DNA of 64,000 nt from NCBI GenBank assembly GCA_018881555.1, contig JACAXG010000092.1:1903981-1967980 (forward strand), written 5' to 3'. The translations under genes and the position numbers were made by a program. Below the pieces are notes generated by a model. It worked only from the letters and a program-made list of their open reading frames with translations. It made no database searches and was not told where the DNA came from. The stretch comes from Amblyornis subalaris (taxonomy: Eukaryota > Chordata > Aves > Passeriformes > Ptilonorhynchidae). This document shows positions 48,495-62,639 of this stretch, one piece after another (the stretch's first letter is position 1; each line of letters opens with the position of its first letter).

Positions 48495-50797
48495 ATCTTT
48501 GAGGGCCTGCAGGAGGGGGAAATCCACTGAANAGCTCTTTTCCTTGCCTCTTTCTTGCCTATGCTGAATGCCAACTCTGACCATGCCTTTATAGCAAGGT
48601 GGTATTTTCAGTGTTACTGAAATTCACGTCTGAAGTCAGAAACAAATTTTATATCTGAAAATCCACTGTCATCAGACTGAGTGAAAAGTTGAGCCAGTAC
48701 ATTAACATTTTTAAAAATGAAGGTGAGGGAAATCAGTATATCTAGACAAGTGGGGTATATCTGCAGCCATGCTTTCTTTGAGATTTTGCTGAGATAAAAG
48801 GCAAATTTGTTTTCTAGCTGCTTTGCATACACTACATTATTTCCTTTTTTTTTTTTTTTAAGAGAATATGGAATTTACTGATACTCTGAAAGGCCGAGTA
48901 CATAGTCGTGAAGTATTGTCAGAAAGCTGGGAGGGAAATGTACGACTGCTGGGCTTAATTGGAAGAAAGTACTTTTTTAAAAAAACAGAATTTATAGTAA
49001 AGAATGAGCACTAAATTAATAATACTTCTGAAATACTGTGTTTTGTGAATGAAGAAAAGAGAAAATCAGACTAAACTCATGCAAAGATAGCAGCTGAATG
49101 AAAAAATACAATAGAAGTATTTTTTTTCTCATGATGTAAAGATCTATCTAGTTTTATGCAAAAACTATGATATAATTGTGACTTCAAGGTCAAGTTCTGC
49201 AAGCCTTACTTTCAAAAGACTGGCTGAGAGTGCTGTACAATAATGATCTTTGCTCCTAGGATATTTCTGCTGTCTGAAACGATTATGCATCTGGCTTATT
49301 TAGTGCTATTATGTATAGAGAACTATTTTGCATTGTATTATGAGGTTTTTAAACTTTACAGGCCTTTTGCATGTGATGCCCTGTCACAATTTAAAAAGAA
49401 GTGGTTTTGACAGAAAAATAAATTTTCCCCAAAGATTATTTTTTACAAAGAATTTTTTCTCTATGTAAGACAAGATTACTTCTGGAAAGAAAAAATCCAA
49501 GCCTGAATACAATTTTTTTTTTTCATTTTCACACCCACAGATCCATAAACATCTGTGGCAGAAAAATTTTGCAGCTTAATAATGCCAGCATGTGATGCTA
49601 TTTCATTCCTCCTTCAGAGGCCAGCTTTCCCAATATCTGTAAAACATATATCTCCTTGCCTTGAACCATGAAATAACTGTCAATGCAGTATTGAAATATC
49701 TGTCTACATTCACATACATATAAAATCCACAGTCTATTATTACCTTGTAAATATTAATAAAGAGGAAAAGAAAAAAGGATGTCCACCAATCCCTGTTTAA
49801 AAAAAAATACAAGATATTGGAGTTTTTAGCCTTATCCATGTGGAGAATGTGAGTGCAAATGGAAAAAGGAACTTTGTATTTGTACAAAACATGCAATGAA
49901 TGTGAAACCTCTAGAAATTTAAGGAAATGGTTGGGTTTATTTTCGTGGAGAATGATATGTTTTTGCTTCAGGAATTACTCGCATCTCATTGGTAAACCTG
50001 GGAGCAGATGAGTTTGACTTAGTCTACTGCCAGTTCAGTGACTTCAGTAATACTTTAAAGGCTTTAATGTGACTGCACTGAACTGCACAGACTTTAATAG
50101 CACCTTTCAAAAGCAGTGATGGGTTTGGTCTCAAGCCTGACTTGTCACTTAGGACTGGAGTTCTTGTAAACAAGTTTAGCAGATGTCTGTGTAATCACTT
50201 CATTCATATAATTCACTCTGCAGAAGTACTTGTTTCTCCTCAGGAAGGCTGAAAACAGATTATTTGTTTCTTTGTGGGCATGCAGTCATGTAGTAATCGT
50301 CCATGGAAGAGCACTGGATTTGACACAGCGTTTGAAACACAAATTGTATTATCTTGATGATAATACAAGAGCAGGAAGTTTAAGATATAAATTATATTTC
50401 TAAAATTTATTATATACTTCTTCTCTTCTATACACTTCAGTAAAGACCCTTGGCAAGTGAGGTATCAGTACTCATTCAATTACTTATAAGTTCACTAGCC
50501 ATGTCTTAATCAGCAGAGATCAGAGAGCAATTAAAATTTATAGCAAGTGTCTTCTGATTAGCTTTGTATCTATACCAAAAGTACTTTTAACTGTGGCAAA
50601 GTCTGTGGTCTGGAAAAACGAGAAGAGAAATAAATTAAATAAGAACAACATAGTGTCTCAGTGAATATAAGATCTTAATGTGCTACATGTTCATCTTCCT
50701 TTCTACTACAAGTCCCTCCCAAGAAGTATTACAGTAATGTAGTAAATCAGGATATTAGAGAGCTTAGCTCTTCTGCATGGCATTGACGGACTTTTTA

Positions 50798-50814
50798 TTT
50801 TTTTTTTTTTTTTT
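50798..50814. repeat. poly-T tract
   Basis: A run of thymines after CTTTTTA and ending TTTTAGCTCC. It could serve as the polypyrimidine tract of a splice acceptor, but no exon is evident downstream. Confidence 0.8.
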
Positions 50815-52999
50815 AGCTCCTCTATGTCTGCTTTTGAATTGCGTAAAAATAGCTTGGGTCTTTGCAAACTTGTATTGAAATCTTTGTGCCACCTTCCAGC
50901 GCTGCAAAGGACAGTTTATGATATTTTCCCCATCTATTTTCTAACTGCATTGTTTGTTTTCAGCTCCTACATGCACTGGCCTGTTCACCAGCACTAGGGC
51001 AGAAGTTTACACAGCAGGAGATAGTTACTCTAAGGTGCACAGGAGAATGGAAAGAATTGTCCCAACAGCTGTCTTAATTGTACAGTACTGAGGGAATAAT
51101 GTGCCCTTGTGAGTAGTAGGCAGTTAATGAAGACCTCAAAAAATGGTGTTTCTGCTTCCTCAAGTGCAGGAGGTGGATATTTCCCCTTCAGAAGCATCAC
51201 CATCTCACTTGAGAGCCCTCATCAACAGGATAGTGCTTCTGCAGCTGGCCTTTCTGGAATCAAATCGTGCCTTTGCTAAAGAGGCAGGAGAAGAGCCAAG
51301 TGCAGGATCAACATGTTGGCTGTACAATGGACTGCACTCTGTAACCCAGGCAGGTCACCTCCAAATGCAAATCATAATTTTACCGTTTCACTGGAAAAAA
51401 GATAGCTGGGAAATGTTTTTAACATGCCTCTTCTCCACGTTGTGTATGATCTTAGCNACCCAATCACAGCTGCTGTGCTTGGAGCAACAGTAGCATAATT
51501 GTCTGGAGCTGAGCTGGAAAGGCAACAATTTAGTATGATGAAAGGTGAGATGAAATTCCTATTTTGAAAAGACTTATCCATCTGAGAGGCTACTTCCACA
51601 AGATCTTGAACAAAACATATTTTGCCAAGGATGTGCTGGATGTACTGGAAGAGGCCTGTGCCGGTTGATCCTATCTCGTCCCGAGGGANTGACACTATTT
51701 ATATTCCCTTTTGAAGTTCTTCCTCATTTCACAAAAGCTATGCATTTAATANTGGGTAAAGAGGAACTCAACAACAGATTATGGCTTGGAAATTCTAAGG
51801 TGGAGGTTTGGGGTTTTTTGAGGAGTAGGGGGAGGAACTATATGATGGCAAAATCTGCTTCATTAAAATGCCTGCAAGTTTTTGGGGATTTCAAAGACTG
51901 TTTTGGCAGGCTGACAAACACAGCCTGAGTGACACAGAACGTTGAAGTAGATTCACATACACAAAGATGTACTAGCAGGGTCCATACCTGGCACTTCATC
52001 ACTACTGGGCTTTGCAGGTGCAAGGCATGAGACCCGCAGCACCACAACAGCTGCAGTTAGGGAAAAATGCCATGGGGACTCTGTGAGGCACTGCCAGCAC
52101 AGCTTGGGTGGAAAGGTGCAGTGCTGCAAATAGCAGGCCCCTAGCATTGCTAAGGCTGAGCTACCAAGGTGCCCACCACAACCATCTAATGTCTTTTCTG
52201 ACATAGAGACATTACTGGGTAATAGAACATTTGGGGCAGGACAGGATGTGGCCATGACACTCTCTGACATCTCTCACCNCATAGTGCCAGCAGCCTTAAG
52301 CAAATTGAATATGTGCGGAGAGGATTCACCAGAAGAGCTTTAGGACAGANGAGTATTGTCTGAGGGCCATGTCCTATCTGATTATGAGTTAGTGTTGCTG
52401 TCTTGCCAACACCTAGTTAAAATGGAAAACTATTATTTGTGAGAACTTCCTTTAAGAAGAAAATTATAATTGGTTGGATAAATCAATCTCCTTCCCTCTT
52501 TGAATTGGGATTGTATCCTATATCTTCCAAAACTTACAAGATTCAGATGCCTTTGCAATACTTTCTTGTTTATCCTATTCCCATTTGCACTGCATTTGAA
52601 TCTGTCTAACCTGTGTTCCACATTAGTACTTTATGACAGTGCTCTGGGAAAGAGGAGATCCTTTGAAGTACAGAACAAGAAGAATAAGCTTGTCTCAGAA
52701 TTTCAGGGATGAAGCTTTGTTATTAACTCAACCTCTTCTGGAAGGTGTAAAAGTGAACTGTACACTGAACCCACCACTGGAAGGTGGCTGTATGGTGTGG
52801 ATAGGGTCAAGGTAATATAAATGTAGAAAACAAATTTGTATCTATAATATTTGGAATAGCCAGCCTTGGGATTTTTCCATGTTTATAGATACATTTTTCA
52901 TTCTCCTACACTCTTGTCAGATATAATGAAACAAATCATGCTCACACACCAAAATCACACAGAAACTACTGCTGCTTTTGTAATCNGGGTCAGTTTTGT

Positions 53000-53085
53000 T
53001 TGGCTGGTTTTTTTTCTGGAATAGTGTGGGGTTTGTTGCTGGTGATTGTCGGTTTGGGTTTTTTGGTGGAGGAGTGGAGATTTTT
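53000..53085. repeat. G/T-rich low-complexity tract
   Basis: Words such as GGTTTTTTTTCTGG, GGGGTTTGTTGCTGG and GGTTTGGGTTTTTTGG, with very little C or A. It is the complement of the A/C-rich tract type seen elsewhere in the window. Confidence 0.65.
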
Positions 53086-53189
53086 TGGTCCAGTAGCCCC
53101 ACTCTCAGAATAGCCAACTAATTAAAAATGAAAGAAAAAATTCTACAAGAAAAGGAGGCACTTGAGAATAGGGGGTGTNGGTGAATTTT

Positions 53190-53206
53190 TTGTTGTTGTT
53201 GTTGTT
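53190..53206. repeat. (TTG)n microsatellite
   Basis: Five to six TTG units in TTGTTGTTGTTGTTGTT after a T-run. Confidence 0.85.
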
Positions 53207-56200
53207 CTAAGAATATGCTCTCACACCATCATTTTTCTAATCTGCATCCTAATGCCTAAAAGAATAAAAAGGGTTTTGACTGTGCTCTTTTGGGGTTTAA
53301 CTTCTCTCTTCTCTCACTTCCTGTCAGCTGTTCTGATGTACAAGTTTTGGATCATTCTTTAAAGCAAGGAAGAAAATCTCATTACAAAAAGTATATTGTG
53401 ATCTGGGATGACAGGATATAGTGATCTGGGTATGATGTTTTTAACAGTTTTCACTTTTATTGCAGTGTTTTTGTTATTATTTTTAACTCAGTGAAGGCTA
53501 GTACTTTGTGCCAGAATTTGCAAGATGAGTTGCAACTGATGTGAGACTGGTGCTGAGGTTTTTCCTGCTCTTAAGAAGGTAAGGATCCTCATGCATTCTC
53601 TGTGAAGAGCACAGCCCCTTCAGCTCTTGAAAAATCAGCTTTTTCACCTCACAACGAGGACAGCATGACAGTGGCAGAGAAGTCACTNCATCCCTGTTTC
53701 ACTCTCAAACCAGCAGGGCACACGGCAGTGTGCAGAAGCCTGTGCACCTCCTCAGTCCTGCTGTCANAAGCAGCCATTTGTCACTGCTTCTGTTACAGCC
53801 CTTGGGGCCATACCTTGTAAAGGGCTCAATACTTTTAATTGCCTCTGAATTCACTCAGCAGCTCTTGGGAGATATCCCTGGCTTGCTAATTCCTTTTCGT
53901 CATCACCTGCTCTTTTTCCACGAACCAAAACGATTACAGGTGATACCAGCTTTTACTCATTGAATCCAGTGCCCACACATACTGTCAATATAAAGGTGAA
54001 AACTGTATCCTACAATCAATGGTCTTGAGCCTTTGAGTCCCCCCCTGAGCTTTTCTGTGTTTAGACTGTTATGGAAAGAATATCGTAATTAAAATCGTGT
54101 GAATAAGCTATGATGAATAATTTATCATACAAATTCCTCTATTTTGTCTCTTAGGAATATCTCAAAGTAAATTGACTTCTGTTTGTTTTTTGAGTGGTTC
54201 ATTGTCCAAGAAAGCATTTCTCTTTCATGATTAGTTAATGCTACCTTTCATCTGGTTCTGTTTAGACTGTTGCTTGGTCTTGATTGGCCAAACAAGTCAC
54301 ATTGGGATTTACGTTTACTCCAGAATAAAGAAAAAAAATTGCCATAAATATTTAACAATACTGTTGCAAAATCTCTGAGTAAAATAATTAATGCTTTTCA
54401 TTTTTTCTAATTGAGTGACTGAGATGACTTTTTACATAAAAGCCCTGAAACAGCTAAACCACTAAAGACACACATGTAGCTGGTGTCTTGGCTGGGTTTA
54501 CCAGAATACAGATGTCAGTATCTAGATGATGATCTGAGCTATTCAGGTAGTTTAAAATGTGTCACGCATGCAAACACACACGTACAAAAATGTACATGAA
54601 AATTGCTAATTCATCCTTAATGCAAAAGAAACTCAGATAAAAATACTGNAACACTTTAAGTGTTACAAAGCTTTAAGTAAAATTTCACTTTAATTTATTT
54701 GTTACCTGGTAAATCTGTTGTGCTGCCAGTGATTTTACCCTGCTTCTTTCTTTGAAATNAGGTTCTTAGATTATAAAATCAGTATGCAACTACTATCTGC
54801 AATGGAAGTGTCTAATACTCTGACAGGGTTTGCCAATTTGTATGCTCAACCTTCATAAACTAGAAAATTATTACCCTTGAGAGGATATATCCTGTATAAA
54901 TGTAATGATATTGTGGGGGGATTTGCCTTAAAAGATATCCCCAAATCAGTTATATGAAGGAATACTATAATGCACCCAGCACTGTGACTACTGCACCTCT
55001 CTCTTGCCATGTCTGGAATAATGTAGCTGCCTTAAGTTTCTGATCCACCACTATCAGTGTATAATTAGATCCACAGCTTTAACAACAGTTGTATAAAATA
55101 GCATAGTTTAGTTGAAATCAAAGGATTTTCTGAATTAGCTATTTTGCTTAGAGCACCCTTTCTAATTGTTGGAATGCCTTTTTCTTCTGCCATATTTTCT
55201 GCCTTGGATTATACAGTGTTCTTATATGAAGAAAACCCAGTATCTTCACAGTTGCAGAATCCAATCATCTACCTTACAGAAAAAACTAGTGCATAATAGC
55301 TATTAATTTCCTATAAAAAATAATCCCAAAATGAGCCTGAAAATGTCTTCCAAATATCTTTAAAAAACAATCATCTTCCCTTCCCTAATCATAGCCAAAG
55401 TCTAACATGTTATTANGGTAATTTAATACCTTTTATCAGAGAAAACTATTTCGAAACACAATGGCAAATCTAAAGGTGTGCCTTTTGATTCATTTTTTGT
55501 TCCTGTTGTTGTTGTTTCAGTCTAACTTTTATGTGAGTTCTCAGCAGGATCCTAAGAAATGTCTTTAGAGGGAGTGGAAGGACTGAAATGGTTTNGAGTT
55601 GAGAGCAGAGACACTATAAAAAATGCTGAAGTGATAAACATTGCTGTCTGTAGCATGTTTTAATTTCTATGCATGGGCATGAAGATATGTGCATGTCTCT
55701 TCCTCCATCCCACTGCCTTGAAAACTCAGACAAAATCTGGTTTTATATTGTTTTGAGTAATATGTGATAAGATAGAAGGAAATTATCAAAACACAGGAGA
55801 ATTATAAGTGCAGACTGGAACAGATGTCTCAAATATGGCAAATGTTATTTTAGGATCATTATATCTTCTTTTCATGCGTTTTGAGATGGTAAGACCTGAA
55901 ATGTCAAAAACCCAGGGGTTTTTTGGGTCTTTGTGTAAGGTTTTTATTACTACAATTAAATTGATGAATTTGATACTGTCTTTCATGTCTCTCTTATATT
56001 TGCACATATACAAAGATGCTTAAAATCATATGTTTTATGGCATGCATTTTTTTATATTTTCTACAAGGCATATTACTTGTGACTATTTGCTGTTCTCCAT
56101 ACATGAGTTCATTCCCCACAAACAAATAATTTAACAAGGTTTTCATGGGAGCCCTGTTCTACTAGATGGATAAGTCATTCATTGAAAGCTGATACTGCTA

Positions 56201-57286
56201 GATCTAAAAGCAGTGGTTAAGGATATTTGCCTGGAGTAACTTGAAGCATGAAAGCTATATCTAAACTGGTCCTAGAGGTTGCTCCAAAAGGCACCTTGAG
56301 GAATTTCTTATGGACAGGATCAGTGAAATGGCCTGTCCACATGCTCATGTAGAGAGATAATGTAGTTTTATAGTTTATAACTAAGTTCTCAGAAAAGTTT
56401 TTATGTGTTGTACAGGCCGTATCTTNTATGGTTGTAAAACTTTTTGTAGTATTTACAGCAGTCAGCAGGTAGATTTTACAGTGAGTTTATTTTGCTATAA
56501 TGCACAGCAATCTGTATGGTTTGGTTGGATTACATCAGTTTAGTTTATTGCTAGAAAAAAAGAAAAATATTAGCTACACTAAGAAAAAGATGGTCCTAAA
56601 CTTTCCTCACTGGTCTCTCACTAAGTCCAGATTCAAACTTCCAATCAAGATGGGAGAGAAAACAGGCTGCTTTCATGCTAGTATATGTGCCCAGTACTTG
56701 GACACCTAGTCCCCTATAGGGACTTGAAGCCATTCTAAAGCAGAGCTTTAGAATGGGCAAGGGTTTTAGAAAGGGAGCTCACCTCCGTAAGACATATTTG
56801 AGCTTCTCTCCATCAGTCATCCCTAGGCTATCTTAATTCAGCTGAATCAAGAGAGAAAGGAGGTTATGTTCAGCTTCCTCTAGAGCTAAGGACACTTCTT
56901 AAGACAAAAAATGTCCTGTTCCCTCTAGTCATGCATGGAAGACACAAATCAGTGACAAATGGANGAAAGTGAGTCTGACTGTCTGTCATTTCTGGAAGGA
57001 CATGTATGCAGAATTGCCTGCAGGATTTCACTATCCTTGTAGAAGCAGGAAATGGATGCAGTAATTTAAGCAATGTTTACCAAATCATTAAATGGGATTC
57101 AGCCAAGCATTTTGGTTCCAACCATATTGCAAAGTAGAGAAATTCTCCTGTACAGCACCTGTGACATCTACTCTGAACTGTGCTGATGGGGGCTAACCAG
57201 CTGGAATAAAAATCCAGACACACCCTTGCTCAGATCAATCTTTGTAGCTCTGTATCTTCTCACCAAGAGTGGCCATAAACAGATGC

Positions 57287-57303
57287 AAATAAATAAATAA
57301 ATA
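57287..57303. repeat. (AAAT)n microsatellite
   Basis: Four AAAT units followed by A, within an AT-rich stretch. Confidence 0.85.
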
Positions 57304-57749
57304 GGAAAATAAATCAACATTTCCCCTGAACGCACTCCCAAGTCCCCAACTTCTTTTCAGATCTGAATCTGTCCTGCAGTTGATGTGGCTTCTTTAATTT
57401 TCAAAGGCTTTCTCTTTCAAAAGGAAATCCCTTTGAATTTGTATGAACTTGTAGCCTNGTTAACATTATTTGTTAAGGAGTTCACAGATCTATTATCAGG
57501 GTGATTACCTGATAACCTGGCTGATTTTGACATTCTCCAAACAGCTGCTTTTACTGAGGCATCATTCTCATGCTGGAATAACTGATGAACGACTGAGCTG
57601 CATCTCCCAGTATTTATGGTTTTGTACACCTCTCAGCTTAGTCTCTTCCCAACTCAGTGAGTCCTAACCCATCCCGTACTCTCTGTCTCACAGACCNTTT
57701 TCACACAATTAACTTCGCTGCCTTTCTGTAAACACAGTCCAGTTCTGTT

Positions 57750-57862
57750 TTGGCATGGGTTGTGATTTTGGGTTTTTGTTNTGGTTTGTGAGGGTTGGGT
57801 TTTTTTAAGGGGACTAAGGGGTTGTTTTGTGGTTTTGTTTTTGTTTTTTTTTTTCTTTTTAA
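57750..57862. repeat. G/T-rich low-complexity tract ending in poly-T
   Basis: GGGTTGTGATTTTGGG, GGGTTTTTGTT, GAGGGTTGGG and GGTTTTGTTTTTG, passing into a long T-run. Read on the minus strand it is a poly-A followed by A/C-rich words. Confidence 0.7.
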
Positions 57863-58988
57863 TGAGGGCAAGAGAGTTCACTTAATATTGAGATGTGGGC
57901 AAACTACAGATATATCCTGCATAATTCACAGTTGCTGGGAGGGAAGGGTTAAAAGTGGAAGAATGGCGGAAAATATCTGGGCGAGAAGATGCAGAAGAGA
58001 ATAGGAACCAGGGCAGACTTTGTGTCGAGACAAAAGGGATGCTCGGGTGCTGTGGACACACCCCTGAGCTGCTGCTGCAGGCTGCCAATCTGCAGTGTCT
58101 GAAGTGAAGGGTGTGAGTGGGACACAGAGGCAAGTACAGCCACCACTGTGGGATGTGACCTGCACTTACAGGGAGTTCTGCTTGTTTGTATCAGCTAAAA
58201 TATGTCCTGGTACATGCACATAAGAAATGGGTGAAGAACGGATAAACACCTCAGCCCCTGACTCCTGTGTCTTCTAAAACATGGCCAACTGCATTTTCTT
58301 TGGATTTTTTAAAGCAGATTTATTGTTGTTCTCTTGCAATGAAAACCATGTGACAAGGCTGTACCCACAGAAGGCAGTGCTGCAGTTGCAGTACTGCTGG
58401 AGAAATGAAGTGCAACATATTTCAAAAATGCCTCATGTGCCTTCTAACCAGAAAGGGCTTTGTGCAGTAAAACGATGCCATGATTTCTTGTCTATTACTG
58501 AGTTGGCTGTCCCTGGAACCTGTGATATAAATAAAACCAACTCACTGTAGTAAAACCATGTCAGTGTGGGTGTCACCCCTTGAAGCATTAGTCCTTCCCA
58601 TATGCCAGAAGAAAACTCATAATTTAGCTGCAGAATGTTTCAGCTAAGCTGGTTGGTTCTATCACAGCATTGTGCTAGAACAGCTCCCTTGGTGGTTGTC
58701 AGCAGGAAGCACAGGCAGGGCACATTGACTTCCATATGGAATTTATCTTTTAAACAAGTGCTATACCAGGGTCTCACTTAATTTTTATGCCAGTGNGATT
58801 TGCATCACCTTAACTATGTATCGTCTGAACTGCTGATTATATGTACTCATATTGGATAATGCTGTGTGAGCACTACCTTGTTGATTCATTGTATTATTAT
58901 GCTCTTTATCTGAAGTACAGCTTTTAGTAACTGCAGACTGTCATCAGTTTGAAGTAGGCTTAGATTCCCTGCTTCTAACAGAACAAGG

Positions 58989-59036
58989 TTTTTTTTATTT
59001 TTACAGGTTTTTTTTTTATTGTGTTTTTTTTTTTTT
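58989..59036. repeat. interrupted poly-T tract
   Basis: Three T-runs separated by ATTTTTACAGG and ATTGTG. Simple low-complexity DNA. Confidence 0.8.
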
Positions 59037-60290
59037 CCCCTAGGTTGTTATTGGTATGACTGTTATTTTGGTGCAGTAAGGCAGTCTTCTCCTTTGACAT
59101 ACATAGAATCCAGGTGGAGAAAGTGATGGACCAGACTAAAGCTGCTTCATCTTGATGCTTCACCTGTGCAGTCAGCTTACCTGTGTGCCTGTATGATACA
59201 GACTCGGTGTAAAGGGGCATTAACAGCTCCAGCTATGCTGCACAGCTCCTCCATTCTTGTAAAAATTGTGCTATTTCATNAGGTGATATCTTCAAATATG
59301 ACATAGCATTCATACCCAGAAAGGTGAAGGGAGACTGGAAGATTTATTAAGAAATACAGACTCACCCACAAGAATCTAAGAGAGGTCTTGGCAACATTTA
59401 CTCTACATCTGCACTAATATACTGAGTGGTCCATCACATTTATTTCTTTAAAACCTTCATGGATATTTTGTTTTCAGAAATAAACAACTTTCCAGAAGCA
59501 GACTGGTAGAAACTGTTGGTAAAACACCTGAGACATGAGAGATGTCTGAATACAGAAAAAAGACAATAAACTTCAATTTTGCTCTGCTCTATCAGTTATA
59601 GAAAAATGTAACTGAATCTTTCCAGCTTTCTGATGTTGAAGAGCATCAGTAAAGCAAAAATGAATTTTTTACTTTGCTTGACACAGGCCAGCAGCTAGTT
59701 TGCTTTCAATATTCTTGAAAGTAACCTGAAGACTTCTAAATTATATCTGACTTTCCCTTAAAGGCCTAGAGCTAGGGATTTTTGAAGAATTATGGCAGCG
59801 TGGCTCATTTTTTTCCTCCCAGATGTCTGTTCTAAAAGGAATACAATATAGACCCAAAGGCTTTATATGTGCTAGTATTCCCTGATGCTGGAGAAATAGC
59901 TAGGTACTTTGAAGAAGTTACTGTCTTTTATTTTCTTTTTCATCACAGGAAAACCTCTGCATTTAGTGGAATAGTTTCTGAGGTAGATAAATAACAATAG
60001 TTAGTATGATATACACTCCTACTTTGAAATTGTTCTTACAGCATTCAGCTCTTTAACAGNTTCTTCTGTGCATATAGTATGTTGATGAAAACAAGAGAGG
60101 TAGCTAGAGATCAAAACTTTGCTGAACTCAAATTTTTAACTCTCCTTCTTCAGAAAATGTTTTAGGTCTTTTGTTGTTGGTTTTGCTCTCTTTTTCCTTT
60201 GACATTATTGCAGAAATTATGTACACAAATGTTTTCAGAATATATGAGTTTTATATTGCTCCAGAAATTATGCCATATTGCAGAGTAGTT

Positions 60291-60322
60291 ATGCTAATGC
60301 TGTGCTATATTTGCATGCAAAT
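60291..60322. promoter_or_regulatory. POU/Oct-factor motif cluster with a 14-bp palindrome
   Basis: ATTTGCATGCAAAT at 60309-60322 is a perfect palindrome in which two consensus octamers (ATGCAAAT on each strand) overlap. Eleven bases upstream, ATGCTAAT (60291-60298) is a known functional octamer variant. Chance occurrence in AT-rich DNA is possible; no expression or conservation evidence is available here. Confidence 0.35.
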
Positions 60323-62639
60323 AGTTGAAATGAGAGCACTGAAATGCAGCTACTTATAACTAGATCTCCACTACTAGTTTTACGCTACACAGTGGGTCTT
60401 CATCTTTCCATGTAAATGATTCTGCTTCTCTTGTATTTGCCTACCTCTATTTCGCTGTCCATNTGCCTGTGGTTATGGTGTGAGTGTGTACATGTCTGTG
60501 TTTGTCGGCTTCTGTCTAAGCATGGAGGCGTTTTTATGAGATTTTAAGGATTTACAAAAGCAGAAGCAAGTAATATGTTATANAAATGTAGTTTCTTTTC
60601 TTTTTGGTGCAAATTCCACACACTAACTGAAAAATACATCATTTATGTACAAGTTATAAAGCAAAGAGAATCACTAGATATGTGTTTGATAAAGAAAAGT
60701 AACGAAATATGAAGTACCTTGAAGAAATATTTCGAGTATAGTAAAAAAAATCCAAGAAGCTAACTTCCAAAAAGAACTAGTCTTAGCATCTAAAAGTTCT
60801 AACATGCAAAACACTTGATATAAATATTCTGTTGTAAAATATTATATAATACACTGATATTACCTTATCACAATACTGTGCATTATATAAATAACTATAT
60901 TATAATAAATGTTATAGAATTATATAGTGTTACACATATGGCACTGGTGCTACAGTAACAAAACTGCTTCCGCAGTCTCCATCTTTTCNTTGAATTTTAG
61001 GCCTTTACCACTANTGTTTTTGATTCATTACCTCCAGTGAAGTAAAAGCACTCCAGTTTTATTTATAGTACTGGACGAGGTTAAACACAGGCTTGGAGAG
61101 AAAAATAAAACAGAAAAAAAATACAGAACAAGTAAATATGTGGTATCACTCTAGTTATCAGTTGGGCTTTATGTGAGGTAATCCTGAGCTGTGGGAGCCA
61201 AACAACCACCTTTACATCATTCTACTTTTATAATTGCTTTTCAGAGGCGTGGCTGTGGTTGGGCACAAAGGAATCTAATTCAGGGAAACACATTATATTT
61301 TGATTTTGATTAGTTTCATGAGGCTTTAGGAAAAGGAAATGTATCATCATCTAGGCCTGTCAAAGACGTCAGTTTTTGTTTGTTTGTAGTTTGTTTTTTC
61401 TTCAGTTCCAGGTTGTGGGCTTGCAAGCCCTTGTAACTAAAAAAACAAAGAAAAGGGAAGGNGGCAGGGTATATTAACATCTAAGACTTGAAAAATCTCA
61501 CATATACTAATATTGAGCACATAATAATCCACAATCTGTCAATAAGAGGCAAAAACATCAGGACTAGCAGGTTTTTTTTCTTTATCACATTTTTTGTTAC
61601 CCTTTTCATTATCTACTCTCATTAATCAAATATAGTTACCTAATAGTATCACCAAATATGTACCTGTATTGGAGCAGTTCTTTATTTAAGCCAATCGGAT
61701 TTGAGAAGGGGCTGTTAGTGACCCACCACCCCCTTTGTACCTTGCTCTGGTTGCAGCACTTAGCAAAATCAAGACATCTGTTGCAGAGTGATCTATCAAT
61801 TATATAAACAATATTTTGCAATTTTTTATTAAGAGCTTGTAATATCATAGTCTAAAATGTAGGACTCCCCCTCCTGGACAAGTGGTCTAGCCACCAAAAG
61901 CTATTGCCACCATTCTTTTATTTGTTCCAAATGATACTTAATTTTCTTAAAAAAATAAACCGGCAGCAAGGAGGTCATAATCTCCCATGGCAGGTGTTAG
62001 GTTGGTGGCTGAGACATTGCTGTAGAGCAGGTAAAACAGTGTTTCAAATATACTCTGGCAAAGGAAAGAAATTAATTGCATTCAGGGTGACTACCCACGT
62101 TCTGTTAGATGAAACCGTGCCAGCATCTCCTCCTCCTCCTTTGGCTGTCCTTTGATAGGAAAGAATAATCCTTTAATGTTTTTTAAAAGGTGACGAACTC
62201 TGGGTGATTATTCAGAGCTGTGACTCCCAAGTGAAGGGCAACCAGCGTAAAGGATCTAATTGTTCCTGAAAGGCAGAAGGTTTAAAAGTCCTGTCATGGA
62301 TGCTTTGTGTTACCTTGGGTAGTTCTCTCTCTAACCATCAGCTTTTGAAAATTGCATTCCTCCTTCTCTGCATTTTATATAAGGAAGTAGGAAAGAAGCT
62401 GTTACTTGCCTTGTGTCTGAAATCCTATCAATTGGGGGATGTAGACTGAGATTACTTGTGAAATTAACTTATTCATATAAATTCAGTGGTTCATAGATGT
62501 TGGTAATACCAATACCTTTAACTGGAATACATTAAAAGCCAAGGACTGAAATCCTTCATGGATTGAATCCATGGAAATTTAATAAATTTTACTTTTTCCT
62601 CTGGCTTTTATGGTTGTTCTTTCTGCACAGGCAGTGAAA

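Larger units (their letters stand above)
48495..62639. other. 14-kb unique AT-rich stretch without genes
   Basis: No supported gene. The longest frames (116 codons at 51143-51493, 107 at 51372-51695, 105 at 51953-52270) overlap or alternate in strand and carry no recognisable domain. Moderately GC-richer unique patches lie at 51950-52350, 53580-53830 and 58000-58150. Simple repeats and the octamer palindrome are listed separately. A weak resemblance to an old reversed CR1/L3 tail at 57640-57745 is noted as a finding only. Confidence 0.55.

Noticed and set aside
51143..51493. 116-codon plus-strand open frame preceded by a T-rich stretch
   Set aside because: No family resemblance, an opposing 107-codon frame overlaps, and no matching exons were seen.
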